Assembly: GCF_017304615.1 (NCBI RefSeq)
Contig: NZ_JAFKLZ010000001.1
Coordinates: 806,001-870,000 of the forward strand
Source: Sphingomonas sp.
GTDB taxonomy: Bacteria; Pseudomonadota; Alphaproteobacteria; Sphingomonadales; Sphingomonadaceae
Direction: 5' to 3'
Length of the DNA stretch: 64,000 bases
The translations under genes were made by a program, and so were the position numbers. This document shows, piece by piece, positions 1 through 5,995 of this stretch (positions within the stretch are counted from its first letter, which is position 1; each line of letters opens with the position of its first letter). The notes beneath the pieces are model-generated. The model made no database searches and was not told the origin of the DNA. It worked only from the letters and a program-made list of their open reading frames with translations.

Positions 1-487
1 GGCTCAGCACGGCGGCGTTGAGTTCGAAGCTGGGATTCTCGGTCGTCGCGCCGACCAAAGTGACGGTGCCGTCCTCGACATAGGGCAGGAAACCGTCCTG
101 CTGCGCGCGGTTGAAGCGGTGGATCTCGTCCACGAACAGCAACGTGCGCTTGCCGATCCGGGCATGCTCCCGCGCCTCGGCGAACGCTTTCTTGAGATCG
201 GCGACGCCGGAGAACACCGCGCTGATCGCGACGAAGCGCAGGCCCACCGCGTCGGCGAGCAATCGCGCGATTGTCGTCTTGCCGGTGCCGGGCGGCCCCC
301 ACAGGATCATCGACGACAGCCGCCCCGCGGCGACCATCCGCCCGATCGCGCCGTCGGGGCCGGTCAGATGTTCCTGGCCGACGACGTCCGACAGCTGTTG
401 CGGCCGCAGTTTGTCCGCGAGCGGCGCGTTCGCGTGGATCGTGTCGGGAGCGGCTTCGGGTTCGAAACCGGCGAAGAGGTCGGCCAT
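1..487 (-). CDS. rarA: Replication-associated recombination ATPase RarA (MgsA), N-terminal part
   Basis: Partial gene that runs off the left edge; about 162 N-terminal residues are visible. RarA is a clamp-loader-like AAA+ ATPase that acts at stalled replication forks. The ATG at 487 starts MADLFAGFEPEA. A Walker A motif (GPPGTGKTT) lies near residue 60 and a Walker B motif (LFVDEIHRFNRAQQDG) near residue 120, followed by VGATTENPSFELN, which is typical of RarA rather than RuvB or DnaX. The gene is divergent from the padR gene, and the 136-bp gap holds the PadR operators. Family assignment is firm; the C-terminal half is not in the window. Confidence 0.93.
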   Translation of the reverse strand, partial: MADLFAGFEPEAAPDTIHANAPLADKLRPQQLSDVVGQEHLTGPDGAIGRMVAAGRLSSMILWGPPGTGKTTIARLLADAVGLRFVAISAVFSGVADLKKAFAEAREHARIGKRTLLFVDEIHRFNRAQQDGFLPYVEDGTVTLVGATTENPSFELNAAVLS

Positions 488-552
488 ACGGGGGAAGATA
501 GGCGCTGCCGCCACCGAATCCCACCCAACACAGTACACCGCGACATTCTTCA

Positions 553-590
553 AAGATATATCTTGACGCAATCGAAATGAGATATATCTT
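553..590 (+). promoter_or_regulatory. Twin palindromic operator overlapping the padR promoter
   Basis: Two perfect AGATATATCT palindromes lie at 554-563 and 580-589, with centres 26 bp apart. A possible -35 (TTGACG, 563-568) and -10 (TATCTT, 585-590, spacing 16) sit on top of them, so a bound repressor would block RNA polymerase. AT-rich palindromes of this kind are usual for PadR-family dimers. Autoregulation by the downstream gene is inferred from position. Confidence 0.7.
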
Positions 591-623
591 AGAGCCATCG
601 TGATATAGAAAGGATTTCCACGA

Positions 624-1223
624 ATGTTCTATTATTTTGAAAACCGGGGGCGCCATGGCTGCCATCCCGGCATGCGCGAGGCGATGCGCGGCGGCTGGGG
701 TCATCATGGCCGCCATTGGGGCGGTCGCGGTGAGCGTAGTAGCGGACGCGGCGAGGGCCGTGCGCGCCGGATGTTCGACGGCGGCGAGCTGCGGCTCGTG
801 CTGCTCAAGCTGATCGCCGACGAACCGCGCCACGGTTACGACCTGATCCGCGAGATCGAGAACCTGACCGGCGGCGCTTATGCTCCGAGCCCCGGCGTCG
901 TCTATCCGACCATCACCATGCTCGACGACATGGGCTTCATCGAACAGCAGCAGAGCGAGGGCGCGAAAAAGGCGTTCGCGATCACCGACGCCGGCACCGC
1001 CGAACTGGAGGCCAACAAGGAATTGGTCGACACGCTGTTCGCCCGCCTGACCGCGTTGGGTGAGGAGCGGCAGCGGACCGATTCAAGTTCGGTGCGCCGC
1101 GCGATGGGCAACCTTCGCGAAGTGCTGGTCAACCGGCTGCGCTCGGGCGATGTCGACGACGCGACGCTCCATGAGATCGTCGCCCTGATCGACGAGGCCG
1201 CGCAGAAGATCGAGCGGCTGTAA
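624..1223 (+). CDS. PadR-family transcriptional regulator with His/Gly-rich N-terminal extension
   Basis: 199 aa. Residues 1-50 are rich in His, Gly and Arg (for example GGWGHHGRHWGG), and are followed from about residue 51 by a PadR winged helix with the typical LRLVLLKLI, HGYDLIREIE and SPGVVYPTITMLDDMGF segments, then a C-terminal dimerisation helix. The architecture resembles E. coli YqjI (NfeR), a nickel-responsive PadR repressor of iron metabolism whose N-terminus is also metal-binding. The AAAGGA at 608-613 suits the ATG at 624. The upstream twin palindromes suggest autorepression. The downstream DUF2218 gene, a family often linked to siderophore-interacting reductases, supports a metal role. 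Metal binding itself is inference. Confidence 0.85.
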   Translation: MFYYFENRGRHGCHPGMREAMRGGWGHHGRHWGGRGERSSGRGEGRARRMFDGGELRLVLLKLIADEPRHGYDLIREIENLTGGAYAPSPGVVYPTITMLDDMGFIEQQQSEGAKKAFAITDAGTAELEANKELVDTLFARLTALGEERQRTDSSSVRRAMGNLREVLVNRLRSGDVDDATLHEIVALIDEAAQKIERL

Positions 1224-1307
1224 ACAGTGTGAGCGGGATCACCCGTCTCCAGATCCTTCGCCGGCGGCTGGGCATTCCAGCCGCCGGCATTTCACCGGAA
1301 AGCTCCC

Positions 1308-1631
1308 ATGACGATTTCCTCGACCGCGCGCGTGCCGACCGCGAGCGCCAGCAAATACCTCCAGCAGCTCTGCAAGCACTGGCAGCACAACCTGACCGTT
1401 GAATTAACGCCGGACCACGGCACCGTCGTCTTCCCGAAGGACGCTCGTGGGGCGGACTGGCCGGGCGATGCGCTGGTGACGTTCGACGCGGGCGCGGATG
1501 CGCTCGACGTGCGGATCGACGCGAGCGTCGCGGGGCAACTGGAAGGCCTGAAAGGCGCCGTCGCCCGCCACCTGGATCGCTTCGCCTTCCGCGAGGCGCC
1601 GCTGACGTTCGACTGGCAACCCGTCTCCTGA
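1308..1631 (+). CDS. DUF2218 domain protein
   Basis: 107 aa, the full length of this small soluble family. It carries the family-like core (YLQQLCKHWQHNL, then GTVVFP and a C-terminal FDW). The biochemical role is unknown. Homologues often neighbour siderophore-interacting (ViuB/YqjH-type) reductases and PadR regulators, so a part in iron or metal handling is plausible. It lies 84 bp after padR on the same strand and could be co-transcribed. No reductase gene is present here. Confidence 0.75.
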   Translation: MTISSTARVPTASASKYLQQLCKHWQHNLTVELTPDHGTVVFPKDARGADWPGDALVTFDAGADALDVRIDASVAGQLEGLKGAVARHLDRFAFREAPLTFDWQPVS

Positions 1632-1650
1632 TAGCGCCGACTGTCCTCGA

Positions 1651-2037
1651 TTATTTGGCGCAGGCGGCGGCGAGTTGCTTGGCGGCCAACCGTGCGGCGC
1701 GCAGTTGCGTGCGGTCGCCGAAGCTGAGCGCGAACACCGCATCCGGCCGTCCCATCGTGATGTCGAGATCGGTCGCCGAACTCTCGTCGTCGATCGTCGC
1801 CGTCTTCCAGTCGATGTCCCAGCTTTCCTTACCAGCGACCAGATGCGTGGTGCAGGCCGAGGTGGATGACCGTGTCACGGTACGGGGGCCGGCGATCCCA
1901 AAGGCCTGCGCCCGCCCGGCGACGATAGCGCCGTCCAGTCGTGCGCCTGCGGCCCGGGGATCGACGCGTTGAGCGTGACTGGCAGAAGCGACCCCGGCCA
2001 GCAGCAGGAATGAAGTCGCAACCCGATACTTCATCAT
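1651..2037 (-). CDS. Exported hypothetical protein
   Basis: 128 aa when started at the ATG at 2037; another ATG follows directly at 2034. A clear Sec signal peptide (MMKYRVATSFLLLAGVASASHAQ) precedes a mature part of about 105 residues with two Cys. I do not recognise the family. The 3' end lies 19 bp from the convergent DUF2218 gene. An upstream extension to 2082 would bury the signal peptide and was rejected. Confidence 0.65.
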   Translation of the reverse strand: MMKYRVATSFLLLAGVASASHAQRVDPRAAGARLDGAIVAGRAQAFGIAGPRTVTRSSTSACTTHLVAGKESWDIDWKTATIDDESSATDLDITMGRPDAVFALSFGDRTQLRAARLAAKQLAAACAK

Positions 2038-2103
2038 TCGTCCCCTGATTCGATGCCGCGAGCATGCCGTCGCGCCGGCCATGCCGTCAACGAAACGAGC
2101 GTG

Positions 2104-2526
2104 TCACTTCGATGAATAGCGCTGCGCCGTCGCGCGGATCAGCGCGATCATGTTGGGAATACCCAGCGTCCGGTTCGAGCTTAGCTGATTCCTGAGGTCG
2201 AACGGCGCGAGCGCGCCTTCGATGTCCGTCGCCATGATCTCGTCGGGCGACCGGTCCTGCACCACGGTCAGCACCAATGCGATGATGCCCTTGGTGATCG
2301 CGGCGTTGCTGTCGGCGAGGAAGTGGAGCGTGCCGTCTTCTCGAACGGTGGGGTAGACCCATACAGACGCTGAACAGCCGCGAACCAAAGTGGCGTCGGT
2401 CTTGAGCGGTTCCGGCATGTCCTCGAGGCCGCGGCCGAGATCGATCAGCAATCGGTAACGGTCGTCGGCGTCGAGAAATTCATATTCGTCTTGCAGGTCG
2501 GCCAAGGTGGTAGGTGGGCTGGGCAT
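2104..2526 (-). CDS. sufE: SufE-family Fe-S assembly sulfur acceptor
   Basis: 140 aa, normal for SufE. SufE accepts persulfide sulfur from the cysteine desulfurase SufS and passes it to the Suf scaffold. The conserved Cys lies in VRGCSASVW near residue 50, and the SNAAITKGIIALV segment is typical. The start MPSPPTTLADLQ was chosen because it begins where the family begins; upstream in-frame codons run into the REP-like repeat. No other suf genes are in the window, as is common for a stand-alone sufE. Confidence 0.9.
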   Translation of the reverse strand: MPSPPTTLADLQDEYEFLDADDRYRLLIDLGRGLEDMPEPLKTDATLVRGCSASVWVYPTVREDGTLHFLADSNAAITKGIIALVLTVVQDRSPDEIMATDIEGALAPFDLRNQLSSNRTLGIPNMIALIRATAQRYSSK

Positions 2527-2560
2527 GCGGTGCCTATAGCGCGGTGCCTCCTCAATCCAA

Positions 2561-2643
2561 CCGTCATGCCGGACTTGATCCGGCATCCCGCCTCTTCTTG
2601 TCAGCCAAAAAGCGGGACCCCGGATCAAGTCCGGGGTGACGGG
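2561..2643. repeat. REP-like palindromic repeat, copy 1
   Basis: An 83-bp element made of two small hairpins (core CCGGACTTGATCCGG and its counterpart CCGGATCAAGTCCGG) that also form a long inverted repeat with GTCATGCCGG and CCGGGGTGAC ends. A closely related copy lies at 59570-59650. It sits between the psp operon and sufE and may end or stabilise psp transcripts. Confidence 0.8.
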
Positions 2644-2651
2644 AGTGAAGG

Positions 2652-2900
2652 TTAAAGGTCCACCCCCGACGCGATCGCCTCCAGCTTGCGGATGCGTTCC
2701 TTCAGGTCCGCGATCTCGATCCGCGCACTGGCGTTGGGCAGGGTCGGGCCATCGGCCTGGGCATGCTCGCCGAACGCGCTCAGTTCGCGTTCCTTGAGCG
2801 CCAGCCAGCCACGCCAGCCGGCAAGCGCGGCCGTGCAGACCATGCCGAGCCCGGCAAGACTGGCGCCGGCCATCGTCAGATACAAATTGGGGTCGGTCAT
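2652..2900 (-). CDS. Small membrane/coiled-coil protein of the psp locus (last gene)
   Basis: 82 aa from the ATG at 2900, which has GGAG seven or so bases upstream; another ATG at 2915 lacks a good ribosome site. One N-terminal membrane segment (about residues 6-30), then a charged helix ending in ADLKERIRKLEAIASG. That tail resembles the PspB-type RxxLExI helix but lacks the final EIxxLR motif of its neighbours. Function unknown; an envelope-stress role is inferred from its place at the end of the sigma-54 psp cluster. Confidence 0.65.
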   Translation of the reverse strand: MTDPNLYLTMAGASLAGLGMVCTAALAGWRGWLALKERELSAFGEHAQADGPTLPNASARIEIADLKERIRKLEAIASGVDL

Positions 2901-2933
2901 GACAGACGTCTCCATGTGAAGGGGGCGGCCGCG

Positions 2934-3200
2934 TCAGCGGTCGGCGTTGCGCAGCTTCTCGATCTCGCGGTCGAGGTTGCTGCTGGTGTTGGTGTCGGTG
3001 ATCACGCGTTCGAGCACCGCGACGCGATCCTTGAGCACGCGAATGTCCTCGCGAAGCTGGCGGTTCTCTGCCGCGGTGGCGTCGTTGTGCAGGCTGAACT
3101 CGTTACCCTGGTTGTCGCGACCGACGCCCATCCTGGCACGGATGATGCCGCCGATGGTGACGATGGCGACGATCGCGATGACCATTTCGAAGGGGTTCAT
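2934..3200 (-). CDS. Small PspB-like membrane/coiled-coil protein
   Basis: 88 aa. Residues 4-22 (FEMVIAIVAIVTIGGII) form one membrane segment. Residues 45-88 form a coiled coil carrying DRVAVLERVITD and ending in DREIEKLRNADR, the module shared with four other products of this cluster. Probable topology is N-out with a cytoplasmic coiled coil, as in PspB. It does not match classic PspB over its full length, so PspB-like is the most that can be said. Confidence 0.7.
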   Translation of the reverse strand: MNPFEMVIAIVAIVTIGGIIRARMGVGRDNQGNEFSLHNDATAAENRQLREDIRVLKDRVAVLERVITDTNTSSNLDREIEKLRNADR

Positions 3201-3229
3201 GGGGAGGCTCCCTGAAAAAGCTCTGTCCG

Positions 3230-3355
3230 TTATTCGGCGGGATGGATCTGGGCCTCGCGCATGGCGCGGCGGCGGGGGCGATCGACCCGTTCGGTCAGCC
3301 AGACCGCGATGCCGGTGGGGATCGCGATGATGACGGTAAAGATAAGCACACCCAT
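3230..3355 (-). CDS. 41-aa single-span membrane mini-protein in the psp locus
   Basis: Begins MGVLIFTVIIAIPTGIAVWL, a single membrane span, followed by a short basic then polar tail (PRRRAMREAQIHPAE). It lacks the coiled-coil tail of its neighbours. It fits neatly between them, with 10 bp to the upstream gene and 29 bp to the downstream one on the same strand, which supports a real gene despite its size. Function unknown. It could be a membrane modulator, as E. coli PspD/PspG-type small proteins are, but no homology to those is visible. Confidence 0.6.
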   Translation of the reverse strand: MGVLIFTVIIAIPTGIAVWLTERVDRPRRRAMREAQIHPAE

Positions 3356-3365
3356 TGTCTGTTCC

Positions 3366-3635
3366 TCAGTTCAGCGGCGCGGGTTCGTCGCGCAGCTTTT
3401 CGATTTCTTCCGCGACGTCGATGCCGCGATCGGTGACGATGCGTTCCAGAACCCGCATCCGTTGTTCGAGCCGTTCGGTCTGCGCGGCGTATTGCGCGGC
3501 CTTTTCGGCGACCTTGTCGGCCTGGAGCTCGAGCTGGCGCTGGCGGTAGGCGAACCAGGGCTTGACGAAGACGCCGCCGAGGATCGCGAGCAAGCCGCAG
3601 CTAATGCCCAGGACCGGAATGATAAGAGGGCTCAT
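3366..3635 (-). CDS. Small PspB-like membrane/coiled-coil protein
   Basis: 89 aa. A membrane segment at residues 3-25 is followed by a continuous charged helix from about residue 28. The tail contains RLEQRMRVLERIVTD and then AEEIEKLRDE, the locus-specific version of the PspB C-terminal helix. Predicted inner-membrane protein with a cytoplasmic coiled coil able to pair with its paralogues or with PspA. Gaps of 10-15 bp to both neighbours indicate one operon. Confidence 0.7.
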   Translation of the reverse strand: MSPLIIPVLGISCGLLAILGGVFVKPWFAYRQRQLELQADKVAEKAAQYAAQTERLEQRMRVLERIVTDRGIDVAEEIEKLRDEPAPLN

Positions 3636-3650
3636 TGACCAAATCCTTTC

Positions 3651-3965
3651 TCAGTCGCGGCTGCGCAGGTCTTCGATTTCGCGGCTGACGCGTTCGGCGG
3701 GATCGGTCGCGATCCGTTCGAGCACCCGCAGCCGTTCCTCGAGCCGGCCGATCTGGCCGACCAGTTTCTCATTCTCGTTCGACAGCAGTTCGATCTTGCG
3801 CTGCGCCTCGATGTCACCGCCGTTGTCGCCGCCGTGCAGGCGGTTGCGCCGGTGGCTGCGGTCTTCCAGCGGATAGCCGTGCTTGGCCCGGATCGACATC
3901 TTGATGATCCCGCCGAAGATGCCCATTCCGATGATCGCCAGGACGAAGATTTGTCCGTGATCCAC
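3651..3965 (-). CDS. Small PspB-like membrane/coiled-coil protein
   Basis: 104 aa, the longest of the small set. Membrane segment at residues 5-24 (IFVLAIIGMGIFGGIIKMSI), a His/Arg/Gly-rich linker (residues 28-50), then a coiled coil with RLEERLRVLERIATD and the terminal SREIEDLRSRD. Same two-part plan as its neighbours. Exact function unknown; envelope-stress response inferred from context. Confidence 0.7.
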   Translation of the reverse strand: MDHGQIFVLAIIGMGIFGGIIKMSIRAKHGYPLEDRSHRRNRLHGGDNGGDIEAQRKIELLSNENEKLVGQIGRLEERLRVLERIATDPAERVSREIEDLRSRD

Positions 3966-3993
3966 TTTCAGTCTCCCTGATTCCCGGCGGCGC

Positions 3994-4242
3994 TCAGCGC
4001 AGGCCGTCGATTTCGTGGGCCAGGCGCTGGGGCTGATCGGTGACGATCTTTTCCAGCACGATCAGGCGGCGGCGCATTTCGGCGGTTTCGCGCTGCTGGA
4101 GCAGCATCTCGTCCGACGGGGCGGCGGCGATCTGCACGGTGCTCAGCGCTTTCCGGACCTTGCGGTTGGCGAACCACTGGATCGCGAGCGTCGTGCCGAC
4201 ACCGAACAGCGAACCCATGATGAAATAAGGCGTGGGGTCCAT
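3994..4242 (-). CDS. Small PspB-like membrane/coiled-coil protein
   Basis: 82 aa. An N-terminal membrane segment (residues 5-24), a basic stretch (ANRKVRKAL), then a coiled coil with RRRLIVLEKIVTD and the very C-terminal HEIDGLR. Begins 28 bp after pspC on the same strand. The end matches the last residues of the neighbouring PspC (DEIDSLR), so the two probably share a partner or pair with each other. Confidence 0.7.
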   Translation of the reverse strand: MDPTPYFIMGSLFGVGTTLAIQWFANRKVRKALSTVQIAAAPSDEMLLQQRETAEMRRRLIVLEKIVTDQPQRLAHEIDGLR

Positions 4243-4270
4243 CGTCTTCCCTTTTCCTGTTCAGCGGCGC

Positions 4271-4648
4271 TCAGCGCAGGCTGTCGATTTCGTCGGCCAG
4301 CCGATTGTTGCGGCTGGTGTAGAGCGTCTCGATGTCGGCGAGCCGGCGGTCGAGGTCGCGGAACTTGGAGCGGACTTCCGCCGTGGAACGCGACGGGTTG
4401 GTCCGCACGCCCTGCCAAAACTTCTCGTCCTCCGCGTCGGAGTACAGGCCGGTCGGCTTGCACGGTGCGACCCAGGCCGTGATGAAGTAGGCGGGGATGA
4501 CCCAGCCCGACGTGATCAGCGCCAGGACCACGGTGCCGACGCGAACCATCGTCACGTCGATGCCGGTATAGTCGGCGATCCCGGCGCATACCCCAAGGAC
4601 TTTTCCGTTGGGCTTGTCGGTGTAGAATTTGGTGCGGCTGGCGGACAT
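4271..4648 (-). CDS. pspC: Phage-shock protein PspC with extra C-terminal coiled coil
   Basis: 125 aa. The PspC domain is clear at residues 7-70 (KFYTDKPNGKVLGVCAGIAD, then a membrane helix). In enterobacteria PspC with PspB senses envelope damage and releases PspF by recruiting PspA. After the domain this protein continues with a charged helix (DLDRRLADIETL) and ends in ADEIDSLR, which matches the ends of the small proteins encoded downstream. One base separates it from pspB. Confidence 0.9.
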   Translation of the reverse strand: MSASRTKFYTDKPNGKVLGVCAGIADYTGIDVTMVRVGTVVLALITSGWVIPAYFITAWVAPCKPTGLYSDAEDEKFWQGVRTNPSRSTAEVRSKFRDLDRRLADIETLYTSRNNRLADEIDSLR

Positions 4649-4649
4649 C

Positions 4650-4922
4650 TCAGTTCCTCCGGGTGGGGTTGTAGTCGACCGGGTCGGCGGCGAGCGGCAT
4701 GCTCGACTTCCAATCCGGGTGGTCGATGGCGACGATGCGCTCGACCGTGGACACGCGATCTTCGAGGCGGCGAGCGAGCGAGTAGAGCTCGTCGAGCAGC
4801 TTCTCGTCCTCGTTGGTGATCTTGGGCGCCTGCTTCCACTTCGTGACGTAGTGGAAGATCAGCCAGGGCAGCCCGATGAACAGGATGCCGACCACGAAGA
4901 TCGGGACGAAAACGTCTTCCAT
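4650..4922 (-). CDS. pspB: Phage-shock protein PspB
   Basis: 90 aa. An N-terminal membrane helix (FVPIFVVGILFIGLPWLIF) is followed by a cytoplasmic helix containing ARRLEDRVSTVERIVAID and HPDW, the PspB signature. It then has a tail of about 17 residues. PspB works with PspC as the inner-membrane sensor of proton-motive-force loss. Located one base downstream of pspA. Confidence 0.88.
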   Translation of the reverse strand: MEDVFVPIFVVGILFIGLPWLIFHYVTKWKQAPKITNEDEKLLDELYSLARRLEDRVSTVERIVAIDHPDWKSSMPLAADPVDYNPTRRN

Positions 4923-4923
4923 C

Positions 4924-5592
4924 TTACGATCCCTTCTTCATGCGCGCCTTGAGCGCTTCGAGCTCGGCATCGACCTTCTCGGCGGCCTTCAGCTCCGCCA
5001 TCTCTTCCTCGAGCGTCTTGGGTGCGGCACCCAGGCCGGCGGCCTCGGCACGACCCTCGGCAAGGTCGACGTGGCGTTCGAGAATGTCGAAGCGTGAGAA
5101 GGCGTCCTGCGTGCGGCTGGCCGAATAGACCTCGCGCAGCTTGAAGCGGTTGTTGGCGGTTTCCAGCCGCGTCGCGATCGACGACTGGCGGTTGCGCGCC
5201 TCGCTCAGCTTCTTCTGCAGCTTGTTGATGTCCTCTTCCGACGCGCGCAGCGCATCGTCGAGCACGGTGACCTGGCTGGTCAGCTCGGCGATCATGTCGG
5301 TCGCCTTCTGGCGCTCGACCAGGGCCGCCTTGGCAAGGTCCTCGCGATCCTTCGACAGCGCCAGTTCGGCTTTCTCGGTCCAGCTTTCCTCGAGCTGGGC
5401 GAGCTTGCTGATGTGACGTCGCATTTCCTTCTGGTCGGCGATGGTGCGAGCGGCGGAGGCGCGAACCTCGACCAACGTCTCCTCCATCTCCAGGATGATC
5501 ATGCGGATCATCTTCGCCGGGTCCTCCGCCTTGTCGAGCAAGTCGGTGAAGTTGGCGGCGATAATGTCGCGGGTTCGCGAAAAAATGCCCAT
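4924..5592 (-). CDS. pspA: Phage-shock protein PspA (ESCRT-III/Vipp1 family)
   Basis: 222 aa, the standard PspA length, almost entirely helical. Begins MGIFSRTRDIIAANFTDLLD with the amphipathic N-terminal helix that binds membranes; EDPAKMIRMIILEMEETLVE is diagnostic. PspA both inhibits PspF and assembles on stressed inner membrane to keep the proton barrier. First large gene of the cluster, preceded by a 13-bp perfect hairpin at 5635-5672. Confidence 0.95.
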   Translation of the reverse strand: MGIFSRTRDIIAANFTDLLDKAEDPAKMIRMIILEMEETLVEVRASAARTIADQKEMRRHISKLAQLEESWTEKAELALSKDREDLAKAALVERQKATDMIAELTSQVTVLDDALRASEEDINKLQKKLSEARNRQSSIATRLETANNRFKLREVYSASRTQDAFSRFDILERHVDLAEGRAEAAGLGAAPKTLEEEMAELKAAEKVDAELEALKARMKKGS

Positions 5593-5634
5593 GTTGATGA
5601 AACTCCTCGGAATTTACGCTTTACTCGATTGGGG

Positions 5635-5672
5635 TGCCGGGGCGGGTAGCAAGGGGGGAACCCGCCCCGGCA
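5635..5672 (-). other. Intercistronic hairpin upstream of pspA
   Basis: Perfect 13-bp inverted repeat (arms 5635-5647 and 5660-5672, TGCCGGGGCGGGT and its complement) with a 12-base loop. It lies between the 48-aa gene and pspA. No T-run follows on the minus strand, so it is more likely an RNA-processing or stability element, or an attenuating structure, than a full terminator. Confidence 0.65.
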
Positions 5673-5679
5673 GTGGCCG

Positions 5680-5826
5680 TCACGCCCGTGGGGCGGCGGC
5701 GACCTGGGCAGTCTGGGCCTGGGCGAGGCCGGGGCCGAGCGCCGCCATCATCAGCGACGAACCGCAAACCAGCGTGCTCACCAGCACCACGACAGTGCGA
5801 CCCATTCCGTTCGAAACCTTGTTCAT
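5680..5826 (-). CDS. 48-aa exported peptide, first gene of the sigma-54 psp operon
   Basis: Starts MNKVSNGMGRTVVVLVSTLV and has a full signal-peptide plan: basic start, hydrophobic core, and a likely cleavage after AQA. That leaves a mature tail of only about 10 residues. GGAG lies 7 bases before the ATG at 5826. It is the first open frame downstream of the sigma-54 promoter and is separated from pspA by a strong hairpin. Function unknown. It might be a stress-made secreted peptide, or a leader whose translation or export influences pspA. Confidence 0.6.
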   Translation of the reverse strand: MNKVSNGMGRTVVVLVSTLVCGSSLMMAALGPGLAQAQTAQVAAAPRA

Positions 5827-5878
5827 TGTCTAGCTCCATCGAATTTCGTTGCGCCTCGATCGGCGTTGCTCAGACATT

Positions 5879-5895
5879 TGCAGCTACCGTGCCAA
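5879..5895 (-). promoter_or_regulatory. Sigma-54 promoter of the psp operon
   Basis: The minus strand reads TTGGCACGGTAGCTGCA: a GG of the -24 element and a GC of the -12 element, separated by exactly 10 bases as sigma-54 requires. Transcription would start near 5868, about 42 bases before the first gene. The divergent neighbour is the sigma-54 activator PspF, which fits the known wiring. Confidence 0.8.
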
Positions 5896-5915
5896 TTCCG
5901 AAAAACGGCAGAAAT

Positions 5916-5976
5916 CCGCCATTTTCTGTAGGGTGGCGGGGTCAGTTGGCGGATTTTCCTTGCCAAGAGTTGGCAA
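5916..5976. promoter_or_regulatory. Putative PspF enhancer (UAS) sites
   Basis: Between the sigma-54 promoter and pspF lie a perfect palindrome TTGCCAAGAGTTGGCAA (5960-5976) and an inverted repeat CCGCCA/TGGCGG (5916-5921, 5934-5939). They lie roughly 20-80 bp upstream of the -24 element and just before pspF, so bound PspF could activate psp and restrain its own gene. Assignment by position and symmetry only. Confidence 0.55.
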
Positions 5977-5995
5977 ATTACACCAAGTGTTGGAC

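Noticed and set aside
2561-2643. Palindromic repeats considered as CRISPR units
   Set aside because: Only isolated copies, no regular spacers, no cas genes anywhere in the window.
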